Part shown: piece after piece, positions 33,460 to 45,172 of the stretch
How positions within the stretch are numbered: the first letter of the stretch is position 1
Layout of the letters: every line of letters starts with the position of its first letter
Assembly (NCBI GenBank): GCA_029204225.1
Contig: MU832104.1
Span: 1 to 64,000, forward strand
Source of the DNA: Diphasiastrum complanatum
Lineage: Eukaryota > Streptophyta > Lycopodiopsida > Lycopodiales > Lycopodiaceae
Reading direction: 5' to 3'
Length of the DNA: 64,000 bases
Notes under the pieces: model-generated
Seen by the model: the letters and a program-made list of their open reading frames with translations, nothing else
What the model was told of the DNA's origin: nothing
Database searches by the model: none
Translations under genes and position numbers: made by a program

Positions 33460-35745
33460 GATCTCCACTCAACCTGACCTGACTCTTCAAAAGGTCATCG
33501 ATCATCTTCTTCAAGAAGGGATTCAGAGAAAGACCAGTGATCGAGAAGGAAACTCTTTTGTAGATACTGTAAGAGGGTGAACCATGACATCAAGGATTGT
33601 CGGATCCGGATCTACAACGAGACAAAGAAGTAGCAACACCAATAGCCGAACTCTAACAATGCAGTAGAACTTAAGGAGCACACCTCTGATGATGACAAAC
33701 CATTAGAACTGTTAATGGCATACAACAATAGCTATGCAGACTACGACAACTCGTATCTCGGTAGTGGTGCTACCCAACACATGACGCCTCAAAGAGAATG
33801 GTTTACTGAATATGTAGCTTACACCAGAGATCAATTTATCTACCTCGGAGACTCTAGCACCATTAGCGTGAAAGGCAAAGGAACAGTCAAGATTGTATTC
33901 AAGGATACTCTTTCCATTTCTGGTACGACTGTCCTTCATGTACCCCGACTATCTAAGAATCTGTTATCAATTTCAAAGATAAGTAATGAGGGCTATGCTA
34001 TTACATTTTCTTCTAAACAGTACTACTCTGACTACTTGCACTCAAGTTGGAAACTTATATGCACTTTCTGACTCAATTGCACTAGCTACTACTTCTCATG
34101 AAAATGTAAACGATCAAGCTTTATTGTGGCATGATCGATTTGGACATGCTAATACAAGATCTCTTTCTTATGCATTGTAATAATTTAGTTGATGGATTGA
34201 ATTTCCCTCTTTCATTAGATAGGAAATCATTATTCTGTGAATCTTGCATTTATGGCAACCATTCTAGATTCCTAGAACACATTTCATTAAGACAAAACAC
34301 ATATTAGATCTTGTACATAGTGATCTTTGCGGTCCAATGCCAACTCCATCCTTAGGAGATGCACTTTACTTTCATAGATAATTATTCTAGGTAGTCAACA
34401 GTCATGTTCATAAAGCATAGCAAAAATATGAAGCCTTTGAATGCTCAAGAAATTCAAGGCCATGGCTGAAACCCAAATATCTAGAAAGGTGAAAGCATCG
34501 CGAACTGATGGTGGTGGTGAATACATCTCCAATGAGATGTCCGACTATCTGGCCGAACAAGGCATTCGAAGACAGAATGGAATTGCAGAAAGGAAGAATC
34601 GAACGCTACTTAACTCAGCCAGATCTATGCTACATCAAACACACTTACCTTTGAAGTTATGGGCAGAAGCTACTGCCATAGCCTATTATGTATAGAACTC
34701 CTTATCAAGTATGGCATGGACACAAGCCTAGTGTCAGCCATCTAAATATCTTTGGTTGTAAATGTTTTGTTCATGTTCCTAAACAACTTAGGAAGAAACT
34801 GGACTAGAGGTATTTTCCTTGGCTATCATGATGAACATAAAGCTTATAGAGTTTATGATCCATCCACCAAAGTAGCATTTGTTTCTAGGGATGTAATCTT
34901 CAAAGAAGATACATTCTATGACTTTAAACAACATTGACAAATGATGTTGTGTCATTTCATCCAATTCTACACAACATAGAATCTTCCACTCGTGATGTTT
35001 CTTCTACATAACCTGCAACTAAAGCTACAAAAGCCGAGCAGCTGACAACTGCCAGTCAAAAGACCATATCAAACTAGCTCGAGTAAATCTGGAGAAATTC
35101 AAGAAGAAACACCATTCCAATATGGTCAACCTAATGCTCGAAGAAAGCAATGGAAAGCGAGTACAATCACTTTTGATGAACCAGACCTGGACACTGGTCG
35201 ACTTCCCCACTCACATGAGAGTCATCGACACCAAGTGGATCTTTAAGAAGAAGATCAACTCTGATGGTTCCATAGCAAACTGGAAAGTGCAACTGGTGGC
35301 TAAAAGATTCACTCAAGTCCAAGAAGTAGATTATCAAAAAAATTTCAGTCTTGTTGTCAAAATGCAGTCAATCAGGACTCTCATTGCATTAGCAGCCGCG
35401 GGAGACCTCGAAATGCATCAAATGGATGTCAAAACAGCCTTCCTCAATGGCTATGTCAAAGAGAAGCCGTACACCTTCCAGCCCAAAGGATTTGAAGTCA
35501 AAGGCCAAGAGCACAAAGTGTGCAAGCTGTACAAAGCAATCTATGGCTTGAAACAAGCTGCAAGGGCTTGGTTCGAAAGAATCAATGCCTATCTCATTCA
35601 ATTAGGTTTTGCAAACAATTTAGCTGACTAAAATGTTTATTCCAAATACATAGGTGTCAATTCAGTTCACATAGCTCTATACATAGATGATGCATTTATT
35701 TTGTCTAACGACACTTCCTTACTACATACTACTAAGAGTGATCTG
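33460..35745 (+). pseudogene. Ty1/copia A: gag end, protease, integrase and RT, degenerate
   Basis: In order: gag C-terminus ('TQPDLTLQKVIDHLLQEG'); CCHC knuckle CRYCKRVNHDIKDC at about 33566-33607; protease loop YLGSGATQHMT, where the catalytic Asp is Gly; pre-integrase 'LLWHDRFGHAN' and 'CESCIYGNH'; integrase 'RTDGGGEY' and 'NGIAERKNRT' with several residues lost between; 'FLGYHDEHKAYRVYDP'; RT 'TKWIFKKK', 'QMDVKTAFLNGY', 'IYGLKQAARAWF' and a YIDD box near 35680. Many stops and shifts. The order protease-integrase-RT identifies copia. It stops abruptly near 35745 before RNase H, and no LTR was recognised on either side. Confidence 0.85.
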
Positions 35746-36659
35746 TGCCTTCACGGAGGCGGCCGCCTTGTGCGTAGCTTGCACCCTCCAACACTCATGA
35801 AAGTCTAAAAATTATGATATGCAATCTGGACAAATCCATGCCACTCAAGCCTCTTATAACCAAAACCCATTGACAATGCTAGAACATTTAATGCTAACAT
35901 AGTCCACTTATATCTAGTAGTATAACCTTATTATAGTCATTCCATTACTTTTTTTTTTCAAACTTTAAAGAGTAAGTGCATCATTAGACTAATAATAACT
36001 CGCTAAAATAGATTATCAGCTTGAGCAACAAGAAAGACGGAATGAAGAATAAACATAGCAATGTTGACACAAATCTGAACGCAGAACAAAGAGCTATTAT
36101 CAGATTAAGTATAACAAATATACATGTCAATAATGTAGTAGGACACAAGACAATAGTGGACGAAACCGCGTGCTCTACAAAGGTAATTCAATCTGTAAGA
36201 GGAATGAACCTATTATTGACAAATAAAGAATCAATGCACAAGGCATCTACTTCATCTATCTCTGATAAGCTTCTGATGCTATATTTACACACACTTGTTC
36301 TCGTGTTCTTTCTCATCAATCTGAATACGCAAGTGGTATTCAATATATATACACAATGTTACAGGTGTGTAGATGAAGAAAGTACAAAGTGGATGTGCTG
36401 TCTGTAGGAGATCGTGGGTGGCTGTTGTCGTTGTCAAGCCTGTTAGCACAGTTGCATGGGGTGAGCGTGAAAGACTGTGACGTCAGCTTTTGCTGAGATG
36501 AACGTTGGTGAAGATTTTGCCTTTTCATCGCCTGTGAGAATTTACTTGTATTCTACAGACAGTTGTGTTTTATTCGTTTGTCTTATTTTGCATGTAAATA
36601 TGCAGACTGTGCGACAACATGAGTAAAAATGCAGCATGAATAGAGGCAGATTAAAATGG
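35746..36659. other. Unassigned region between copia A and element X
   Basis: The first bases after copia A (CACGGAGGCGGCCGCC) are unrelated to it, marking a deletion or rearrangement breakpoint. Nothing else is recognisable; the right part probably belongs to the broken interior of element X. Confidence 0.4.
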
Positions 36660-37498
36660 GATTTAGGAGAGTAGAGGTGATAAAATTGAACCATCACCTT
36701 TCAACAGTGTGGCCTTCTCGTGTGCATCTCATGCAGGTCTTCTTCTCACCATTTTGCTATCTCAGTTTATTCTGCTCTTCCATTTGCCTTCTTTGGCTTC
36801 CTCTGACTGTTGTTTTCGATCTTGTCTTTGGTTTGACTCCCTCTTAGACTTGAAATTCTTCTTTTGCTTCTCTTTGTTGTTGTAGAGATCTTGATCAGAG
36901 CTATCCTTGTCATCAAGGTGTTCACGGGCTTCCACCTCCTCTCTGATCTAGATTAAAGCCTTTTCAAGGGTCATCTATGGATCTTTAGCAAGCAATGTTC
37001 AGGTCGTCTGAAACAATCTTGGTAGAGCTCGCAGCAGGCATGTGAGCTACTTTTCTGCTGAGACTGCATTCTCTATTCCGGAGTTGTGTAGTGAAAGGAA
37101 CAGGTCCGTCATTCTTCTGATGAAGGAGGTGAGGTCTTTACCATCCCATTTCAGATTGGTCAGTTGATCTTCAAGAAGCATAATTTGGCTTCGTGATTTC
37201 ATTTGAAATTTGGTCAGCAAAGTATCCCACATTTCTCTCGCATTGGAGAGAGTGGCTAGATCAAGCATCAAGCTATCTTTGATGGAGAAAGATAGGACAA
37301 TTACTGCCTTGTCATTTCTCTCCATTCCCATAGCTGTTTGCCAGTCGTTGTGGTCATATCTTATGTGCCATCAACCCAAGGCCATAGACCTTCTCCTTTC
37401 AGTATGAGAGAATTCTTCACCTTCCATGCTAAAACGTTTGATCCTGAGGAGTCAAAGATCATGTAGATATTTGATTGAATGCTGCTAATGGATGCCAT
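36660..37498 (-). pseudogene. Copia X gag
   Basis: It starts at ATG 37498 (MASISSIQSNIYMIF), 44 nt inside the PBS, and reads through 'SNVLAWKVKNSLILKGEGLW' with a stop soon after. The frame 37331-37047 continues the UBN2-type copia gag: 'NAREMWDTLLTKFQ', 'MLLEDQLTNLKWDGKDLTSFIRRMTDLF'. A Lys/Glu/Gln-rich stretch leads to a broken zinc knuckle near 36710-36755 (CMRCTREGHTVERW, the last Cys replaced by Trp). Gag forms the virus-like particle. No protease, integrase or RT of this copy follows. Confidence 0.8.
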
Positions 37499-37541
37499 AG
37501 CTTGAAGGAATCAGACAAGGCTCTGATAGAGCTGAAGGATC

Positions 37542-37553
37542 GCTTTGATACCA
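37542..37553 (-). other. Primer-binding site of copia X
   Basis: On the minus strand TGGTATCAAAGC, one mismatch from the initiator-Met PBS, one base inside the LTR end (...CGAACA). Confidence 0.82.
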
Positions 37554-37554
37554 C

Positions 37555-38737
37555 TGTTCGAGATCAACCACCCCTTGATATCACTGATGGGAAGTTGGGA
37601 TCTCGGGTTGAACCGAAGATGAAGTTCGAGTAGAGCCGACTTGACAGAGATAGCTACTGCTACCGACTACGGTCTAATTCTCTTCCAAGCCCCAGATCGT
37701 CTCTAGCGGTCTTTTGTAAAACTAAACTTGTAGACAGCAGATAATGCTGAGTAAAAAAATAGCAAAAAGTTATCTACTACTAGCATGCATTTCAATATTG
37801 CAGATCATACACATTACAGAACAAAGCATTGCAGAAATTGCTTCTATTGTCAGAACTGAATTTACAATATTTTCTTGAGCACTGTCTGTTTCTCCAGATT
37901 AGCGTGTTGGTGCAAGAGAGATGTTCTCTCTCACGAGTAATATGACTAGCTCCTGCTAATATGTAAACTCACTTTGGAGCTATCTCAAAACTTTTACAGT
38001 TATGTGTGTTCAGTATCTGTGATCTCTTTCCCCTTATTTTTTGCATCCTTCGTTGATCCTTTATGTGATCAATCCAAGAACTAATTAAGTTAAAGCTCTA
38101 ATCAAAAGAAATGCATTAGGTTTAGTCAAAACTGATTCTGGTTTCCTGTCACTGTCCCTCCGTGCATCAGCCGCATTCTGCCCATTACTTCACGCTGCAG
38201 AACTTCGCACTTTGCTAAAAGATGCTTTAAGGGCAGTGTCGCATTTTTCAAGAGCAATGTCACATTTTTAAGGGCACCTTCGCATTTTTTCGGAAGGCAT
38301 TTGGAGACGGTGTCACTTTTTCCGAAGGGTGAAAAACCCGACAGTGTCGCTTTTTTTTTCGAAGGGCGAAAAAGCGCGACAGGCCTGAAAAACATTTTCT
38401 AAGGCATTTAGAGACTGACTTGTTTTTTTTCGAAATGCAAAAAATGTGACAGTAGGCCTAAAAACATTTCTAAGGCATTTATAAGATAGTGTCGCATTTT
38501 TCCGAAATGCAAAAAATGCGACAATGTTGGGACAGTTGGCCAAAATTATTTTCTAAGTGTTTTTTTACTTAGTGATGTATTTTCCTCATGACCAAAAATT
38601 GTGAACTGTGCAACGAAACAGTTCAAAAATGCAGACTGTGCGAAACATAGTTCAAAATGCAACAATCAGGAAAAACAGCAAGGAAAGACTAAGAAAAATG
38701 CTAAGGCTTTGAAGGATAGAAATTCTTAGTTTCTTCA
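37555..38737 (-). repeat. 5' LTR of copia X (1183 bp)
   Basis: On the minus strand it begins TGAAGAAACTAAG and ends CTCGAACA. The 1161-bp sequence at 45173-46333 is the same LTR family in plus orientation. The interior contains the hairpin array annotated at 38220-38525. Confidence 0.85.
38220..38525 (-). repeat. Array of stem-loop modules inside LTR X
   Basis: Several modules of the form GTCGC-T-rich, CGAAATGC or CGAAGGGC, A-rich-GCGAC follow each other, separated by a phrase like 'CTAAGGCATTTAGAGA'. The best is 38491-38522, with an 11-bp stem GTCGCATTTTT/AAAAATGCGAC; another is at 38346-38380. LTR Y has the corresponding array at about 45387-45670. Confidence 0.75.
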
Positions 38738-38764
38738 CTGAATAACCATGGCTATCTACGAGGC

Positions 38765-40030
38765 CTCAAATTGATCTGCATAGTTTTATCTATCTACTTA
38801 TTTTGAACAGGGTATCAAAGTTTTCATTCTTTGTGTGAATCACTAAGGTCCATCATTTATTCTTCCAACAAGAATAAGTCCTTGATACTAAAGGTGGTAG
38901 TTTGATATACCAAGTACTGACTAAAACTTATTGTACTTTGTACAAGCAACAATAGATATTTGATGTAGATATTAGAATCATATATGAGTTTGATAAAAAT
39001 TCACAACAAAGTGAATCACAATCAATTCTAAAAGTGGAGGATGCACATTTGATTGATCTAGATCTAAACTATGAGCTAGAATCAAGACTAGTTACCAAAA
39101 CTAGCTTTTCTTGGCATTTATCTCCACAAAAGGCACATAGATCTAATCAAACACTCCAAATAAAGGTACAGAAAGCTTCCTAGACCTGTAATCAACTTCA
39201 CTACCTTCGAATCAATGCAATAAATTCATAAGATCACTCACATATAGTAGTACTAACTCGCACACAAAGACAATGTGAAGGAAAGTGGAAAATCTTGACT
39301 TTTTTTTATCATTATACAACAAGATTTACTTTGATATATATATACATATCCTTCTCGAATCTAGTTTTTATTTCTAATCTTCATCCATATGTGACATAAA
39401 CCTAAAGTAAATACCCTAAAATAGGTCATCAACCCTAGACAAGACAAAAATTGCTAGAAATAGTCCTACATTCTCTCTACAATGCTAATGTACATTTTGT
39501 ACTCATCAGTAAAGATGCCATTTGACCTCGTGTAATGTATTAACATGATTATTCATAGGGCTAAGCATCTATACATGTGGCATATGCCACATCACAACTT
39601 ACAAGTGGAATTACATCAAACTAGACAAGCTAGAATTGTGAAATTTCAATACTCCTCCTCACAATCTAGCTGGATGATAACATGGCTTTATTAATTAAGC
39701 TAAGGTCTGATCTAAGCTTAAAAAATATAGCCTTTTGAAGAGGCTTTTTCAATATATCAGCAATGCATTCTTCACTTGAAACATGCTCCAATGAGACCTC
39801 CTTAGCTTGGACTTTCTCCCTTACAAAATGGTGAGAAACTTCTATGTGTTTGCTCCTTGCATGGTGGATTGGATTGGATGCTAGGTGTTGGGCTGAGATG
39901 TTATCATTGTAGATGAGTGGAATGACACTCGATCTGATCACTTTGAGCTCCTCAAGCAACCTCTTGATCCAAAGCACCTCCTTGGTTGTGGTTGTTAGTG
40001 GCCATGTTGCTCTCTTTGGCTACCATCACA
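38765..40030 (-). mobile_element. Copia E: RNase H end plus 3' LTR
   Basis: The minus-strand frame 39977-39666, extended to about 40015, reads 'LTTTTKEVLWIKRLLEELKVI', 'IYNDNISAQHLASNP', 'HHARSKHIEVSHHFVREKVQ', the C-terminal copia RNase H (catalytic C/YDN-type position IYNDN). A GAGGAGGAG tract precedes the LTR start at about 39651 (TATTGAAATTTCAC, first base pair TA instead of TG). The LTR runs to about 38765 (AAATTGATCT end), resembling the D LTR ends. Everything upstream of RNase H is missing. Confidence 0.7.
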
Positions 40031-40094
40031 AATTGGTTAGGATCAACAAAAGCATCAAGCTTAAACAACCTCGCAAAACCTTGTTCCTCTTGTT

Positions 40095-40682
40095 ATGATC
40101 TTTCCATTCTTAGAGTGCATCCATTGTCACAAAAAGGGTCACGCAACTATTGACTGCTACCAAAATCCTAGAAACAAGAAAGCTCAGTGTAGACGGGAGA
40201 GCAACAATAGCTCATCCTACATGGAGGAACCCGAGTCCTCCAAGATGGTCGAAGACAGAGTCAACAACGGCAAGAACCCAACAGCTTACTTGTGTACTGA
40301 TGTCTGTGCAACATCAACTTCAGATACACAAGAAATAATTCTTGATTCAGGTGCACCGTCACACTTCGTGACAACAAGACACATGATCACTAATTATTAA
40401 GAATCAGAATCTTCCAGATATATAATCTTGGAAGATGGTTCCAGACACAAAGTCAGCGGAACTGGAGCACTGTGGTTAAGCACCAAAGGAAGAGACAGAA
40501 GGCACGATGACACTCTATACGTGCCCAGTTTTCAGAATGAGCCAGTTCAATATCAATCCAGGCCCTACACACTGGAAGATAGCCAAGAGAATTCTGCAAT
40601 ACCTTCAATAGATGAAGGATTATGGGTTGTGTTTCTCTCAGCATGAAGGATTTTTGATCAAATCCTAAAACGATGCAAACTG
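40095..40682 (+). pseudogene. Copia B, left part: zinc knuckle, protease, then deletion into RNase H
   Basis: It reads CIHCHKKGHATIDC (complete CCHC knuckle), protease 'EIILDSGAPSHFVT', one stop, and 'TLYVPSFQ'. Then it jumps straight to the RNase H entry 'MSQFNINPGPTHWKIAKRILQYL' and 'DYGLCFSQHEGFLIKS', losing integrase and RT. It is cut at 'NDAN' by insertion of element C and resumes at 44710. The 5' LTR and gag N-terminus are not present here. Confidence 0.8.
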
Positions 40683-40946
40683 TGTTAGAAATCAATGATA
40701 AACTTCATTGTTACACTTCCTAGTTATTGTTTACGATGTACTTTATTACTAGCTGTAACTAGCCATAGGCTAGTCTAGTAGTCTACTCCTAGGTTCTCTC
40801 TCTCTATCAGGGTTCATGGTTTATTTGTGCATTTTACATTCAGTATGAGTTAGAATGATAGAGTGATATTACATGTTCTTCTTCCGTCTCCCTACTTGGT
40901 GATTGCTTATGGTGAATGCTTGATGTTACATTTCTGATTGTTTACA
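40683..40946 (+). repeat. 5' LTR of copia C
   Basis: 264 bp, near-identical to 44446-44709; followed directly by the PBS. Confidence 0.93.
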
Positions 40947-41457
40947 TGGTATAAGAGCTAAGATAGTCCTGCGTGCCTGATCAGTGGATACAACTTATCA
41001 CAGGCTCTACAACGAAGTGAGAAAGTCCTTCATAGGAGGTGAAAGCTTGGAGATACAAAAACGACTGGAAGAAATCCTTCTTGATGTAATTTGCAGGTTT
41101 TGGAGCTCACAGTTATTAGTGGAGAACGAAGACATAGTCCCGAAGGCATGGGAAAGGCCAGGGCAGCATCAGACAAATTGAAAATCTGTTGAGTGGGAAA
41201 AGTTTTACAATATTTTTTTTAGTCTTTGTGAAAAGTGTCATTTGTCAGAGATGTGCCAAGAAATCTCTCATTTGTTTGTTTGGGCTACTGCAAATCACAC
41301 CAAATAGTGTCTCATACCTTTCACATTACTGATATCTGTCTATTTGAATGATCACTTGTTTCGAAATCTAAGCAAAGAGGAGGCGGCGTAGCCACCGCGC
41401 CAAAGTAGGAAATCTGGAATATTCCCTCTGAAAGATCTTATATATATATATTTTTTT

Positions 41458-41697
41458 CCGTACCAATATCGGATCCAAGCGCGCTAGTTGAAGAGAAACC
41501 CTAGTAGTCGTACATCCGCGCTCCAGTCCGATATTGTCCGTACTGATATCGGATCCAAGCGCACGAGCTAAAGAAAATTCCGAGCAGTTGTACATCCGCG
41601 CTCCAGTCCGATATCGCATGCTCCAATATCGGATCCACGCGCACAAGTTAAAGAGGATCCTGAGCAGCCGTACTTTCGTGATCCATTCCGATATCAG
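41458..41697 (+). repeat. Three 80-bp tandem repeats in the copia C leader
   Basis: Units 41458-41537, 41538-41617 and 41618-41697. Each begins near 'CCAATATCGGATCCA', has 'GTACATCCGCGCTCCAG' and ends 'TCCGATAT', so the ends of every unit can pair (ATATCGGA with TCCGATAT). They lie between PBS and gag, where packaging signals are expected. Confidence 0.9.
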
Positions 41698-41767
41698 GTG
41701 TATAACCATATAAATATACAGTTCTGTGGTGTGATAAATTACTTGATCTGGACTCATCTGTTCAGTA

Positions 41768-41989
41768 ATGACAACTCTAAGCGAGAGTGTCCTCAATGAG
41801 TCAAGCAAATTGGAAGGAGCCGACAACTATGCAGTTTGGAAATTCAAACTGAAAAACATTTTGATGGAAAAGGAGCTATGGGAGATCGTGACAGGTAAAG
41901 AGACAAGGCCAGTGATTGAAGAAGATCAGCGGGCATGCGACAGGAGAAAACGAAAAGCACAAAACTGTCAAATTTCAGAGTTTATGGAC
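41768..41989 (+). pseudogene. Copia C gag N-terminus
   Basis: MTTLSESVLNESSKLEGADN then 'YAVWKFKLKNILMEKELWEIV', closely similar to the start of copia G gag. The frame ends where element D is inserted (41990). Confidence 0.8.
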
Positions 41990-43957
41990 TGAAATTGATC
42001 TACAAATGATCACAAAGAGTGATTGGTAGCTTGGGATCTTGATCTATATCAAGACTAGCTTCCAAATCTAGCTTCTACTTGACAATCTTTGTGTTTCCAA
42101 GCAAGAACAATAAAAAAAGATGATCCATGGCTTCACACGTGTGAAGTATAGCTATTGTACGGCCTGATAACAAAGAAATAGTTTACTTATCATTTACAAA
42201 GCATTCATCCACAAAGAAAGTGCTTAAAAGAGTCAAAAAACAATGATAGCTTCACAAACCAAGATTTCTCATCATTAGCTCAATAATGGACCCATCATGG
42301 ATCAAGTACAAATTCACCATAATCTCTCTCTAATCTGCATCCAACACGTGTAGGACATCTCATTGTACTTTTTATATCCACTTTGGATAAGATCTATCAA
42401 GTTTGCCACATCATCCATTGGTGGTTTGTGTTGACCTTCTAGATTCCTACAATCTAGGACCTAACTCCTATAGTTTAGGAGATGTCATATTAGACTCAAA
42501 TGAAAGCTAATCAAACTCAATCTGAATATTACAAGTGTCATTTCACACATGTGAACAGGTCCTCACACGTGTGGATCCACATAGATGTCTAATATTCATC
42601 AAAAACCATGTGAAAATTGCTAAATTCTAACACTCCTCCTCAATTTTTACATGATACAACTATAGTACATCTATCTACAACACCTAAGGCTGATCTTAAC
42701 TTGATAAATGAAGCCTTTGGCAAGGCTTTAGTGAGTAGATCAGCAAGGCAATCTGAAGAAGACACATGATGTAGCTTGATCTCCTTTGCTTGAACCTTTT
42801 CCCTCACAAAATGGTGAGCAATCTCTATGTGCTTGCTCCTTGCATGGAATGTGGGATTGGTTGCTAATGCTTGGCTTGATTGGTTGTCACAAAATATTGT
42901 TGGCTGATCCTCGGCCTCCATGACTTGTAGTTCCACCAAAAGCCTCTTCAACCATAGAATCTCCTTTGTTGTGGATGTTAGTGCCTTGTATTCCGATTCG
43001 GTTGAAGATAGAGAGATAGTATCTTGCTTGTTGGAAAGCCAAGACACTATGCCATTGCAAAGAAAGGTAACAAAAGCACTTGTGGACCACCTTATCACCT
43101 GCAAAATTAGCATTCGAATATGCCCTTAAGTCTAGATTAGATCCTTCATTTAAAATGCCAAAGTTCTTGGTGGCCGAGATGTACCTCAACACCCTTTTTG
43201 CATTTTTCCAATGACAAACCAATGGATTTTGCATAGATTGGCTTAGTTTGCCTACACTGTAATTTAGATCAGGTCTAGTTATAGTAAGATAGATCAAAGA
43301 GCCTACAAGTCTCCTATATAGTGTGATGTCCTCAAAGGATGCTTCATCATCACTATTGGAAACTTTTACATTTTGCTCCATAGGAGTATCTACTCCTTTA
43401 CAGTCTTTCATTTCAAACTTTTCTAAGATAGAAGAAGCATATTTGGATTGACAAAGAAAACTCAAATCCTTGTCTCTTGAAACTTCTATGCCTAATATGA
43501 AATGAAGATTACAAAGATCTACCATCTTAAATTCCTTAAACAATGCTACTTTCACTTCTTGTATACCATCAAGATCATTTCCACTAAGGATAATGTCATC
43601 AACATACAAAATGAGAATGATGATTTTATCATCATTAAATCTTAAGTACAAAGAAGGATCATAAGCACTTACAACAAACTTAATAAAGTTTAAGAAGGTA
43701 TTCAACCTAGAGTACCAAGCTCTAGGTGCTTGCTTAAGCCCATAAAGGCTTCTTAGCAACAAACACACTTTTTCCTCTTGATCTTCTTTGATGAAGCCCT
43801 CGGGTTGCCTCATGAAAATCTCCTCTTCCAAATATCCATTGAGAAAAGCATTAGTCACATCAAGTTGAAATAGAGGCCAATTGAAAGTAGTTGCAAGAGA
43901 AATAATCAACCTTATGAAAACTAGCTTAGCAACAGGAGTATGATCAGCCTGCGCCAA
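41990..43957 (-). mobile_element. Copia D: 5'-truncated element inserted in copia C
   Basis: On the minus strand a nearly open frame (43957-42887, then shifted 43113-42640) covers RT from 'KLVFIRLIISLATTFNWPLFQLDV' through 'YGLKQAPRAWYSRL', the catalytic 'ILYVDDIILSG', 'FILGIEV', 'SLIYLTITRPDLNYSVG', and RNase H 'SLSSTESEYKALTS' and 'IFCDNQSSQALATNP'. The RT catalytic YVDD is intact; one frameshift lies near 43110. A GAGGAGGAG tract precedes a 3' LTR at 42632-41990 (TGTTAG...ATTTCA, 643 bp). Gag, protease, integrase and the 5' LTR are absent. Confidence 0.85.
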
Positions 43958-43959
43958 TA

Positions 43960-44445
43960 TTGATAGGATATACAGATGCTGACTGGGCAGGTAATATTGA
44001 TGACAGAAGGTCTACCAATGGTCATACATTCAGTTATGGTACAGTTGCAGTTTCATGGAGCAGCAAAAAGCAACCTACAATAGCCTTATCCTCGACGGAA
44101 GCTGAATATCTAGCACTCAGCAATGTTGCACAAGAAGCGGTATGGTTAAGAAGATTCTTGTGGATTTAGGTCAATTCCAGGTGGATGCAACTACTATATC
44201 GTGCGACAATCAAAGCTGCATTCACCTTGCCAAAAATCCAGTTTTACATGCTCGAACCAAGCACATCGAAATACATTATCATTTTGTTCGAGAGAAAATT
44301 CTTGATGGAGCCATTGATCTTGTTTTTCTGTAAATCTGAAAATCAAGTGGCAGATATTTTTACAAAGTCATTAGGTAGATGTAAATTTGAAAAGTTTTGT
44401 ACTCTACTAGGAATAGAAGAATGTAATTTTATCATTGAGGGAGAG
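43960..44445 (+). pseudogene. Copia C RNase H
   Basis: It resumes after element D: '[20 protein letters not shown]', '[14 protein letters not shown]', then after a shift 'ISCDNQSCIHLAKNP', 'HARTKHIEIHYHFVREK', 'QVADIFTKSLGRCKFEKF', ending 'EGEC' at the polypurine tract. The catalytic Asp (TDADWAG), Glu (STEAEY) and second Asp (CDNQS) are present, but the rest of pol is missing. Confidence 0.82.
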
Positions 44446-44709
44446 TGTTAGAAATCAATGATAAACTTCATTGTTACACTTCCTAGTTACTGTTTATGAT
44501 GTACTTTATTACTAGCTGTAACTAGCCGTAGGCTAGTCTAGTTGTCTACTCCTAGGTTCTCCCTCTCTATTAGGGTTCAGGGTTTATTTGTACATTTTAC
44601 ATTCAGTATGAGTTAGAGTGATGGAGTGATATTGCGTGTTCTTCTTCCGTCTCCCTACTTGGTGATTGCTTATGGTGAATGCTTGATGTTGCATTTCTGA
44701 TTGTTTACA
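44446..44709 (+). repeat. 3' LTR of copia C
   Basis: 264 bp, followed by target duplication AACTG. Confidence 0.93.
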
Positions 44710-45170
44710 AACTGGACATCCTTGAAAGATGACTACAAGAGCATCTCAGGAGGATGCACAATAGTAGCCGGTGCAGCTGTGATATGGGTCAGCAGGAAGC
44801 AGACCATAACTGCGCAATCATCCTGAGAAGCAGAGTATGTTGCAGCAACCAAAATGGCAAACGAGCTTACATGGATCAAGCAGTTCCTTGACGTACTGGG
44901 AGAGAACTCCAACGAGCCACTACTATTGTTCATGGATAACACATCCACCATTCATTTGACGAAGGATCCAGTGTTTCATTCGAGGACGAAACACATTGCT
45001 ATCAGATATCCTCTGATAAGAGATCTGATTGAGAAAGATAGACTGAAGACCAAGTCTATTCCAACGAAGCAAATCGTGGCTGATATTTTCACAAAGCATC
45101 TTGACAAGACAATTTTTGAGAAGTAGCATGCAAGCCTAGGAATAAAAAAAAATTCCAACTTTGAGAGGGA
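44710..45170 (+). pseudogene. Copia B, right part: RNase H C-terminus
   Basis: It continues 'NDAN' from 40682 as 'WTSLKDDYKSISGGCTIVAGAA', 'ITAQSS*EAEYVAATKMANELTW' (one stop), 'LFMDNTSTIHLTKDP', 'FHSRTKHIAIRYPLI', 'QIVADIFTKHLDKTIFEK'. A purine tract TTGAGAGGGAGC leads into LTR Y. Confidence 0.82.
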
Positions 45171-45172
45171 GC

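Larger units (their letters stand above)
40683..44709 (+). mobile_element. Copia C: LTR element nested in copia B
   Basis: 264-bp LTRs at 40683-40946 and 44446-44709 (TGTTAG...TTTACA), perfect target duplications AACTG (40678-40682 and 44710-44714), PBS TGGTATAAGAGC at 40947-40958 and polypurine GAGGGAGAG before the 3' LTR. Removing C restores the copia B reading frame 'NDANWTSLKDDYKS'. The interior keeps only the gag N-terminus and RNase H, and is itself interrupted by element D. The two LTRs differ at a dozen or so positions by eye. Confidence 0.93.

Noticed and set aside
38126-38543. Phe/Lys-rich frames in LTR X, and their counterparts at 45397-45688
   Set aside because: They follow the repeated hairpin modules of the LTR and are not conserved coding sequence.
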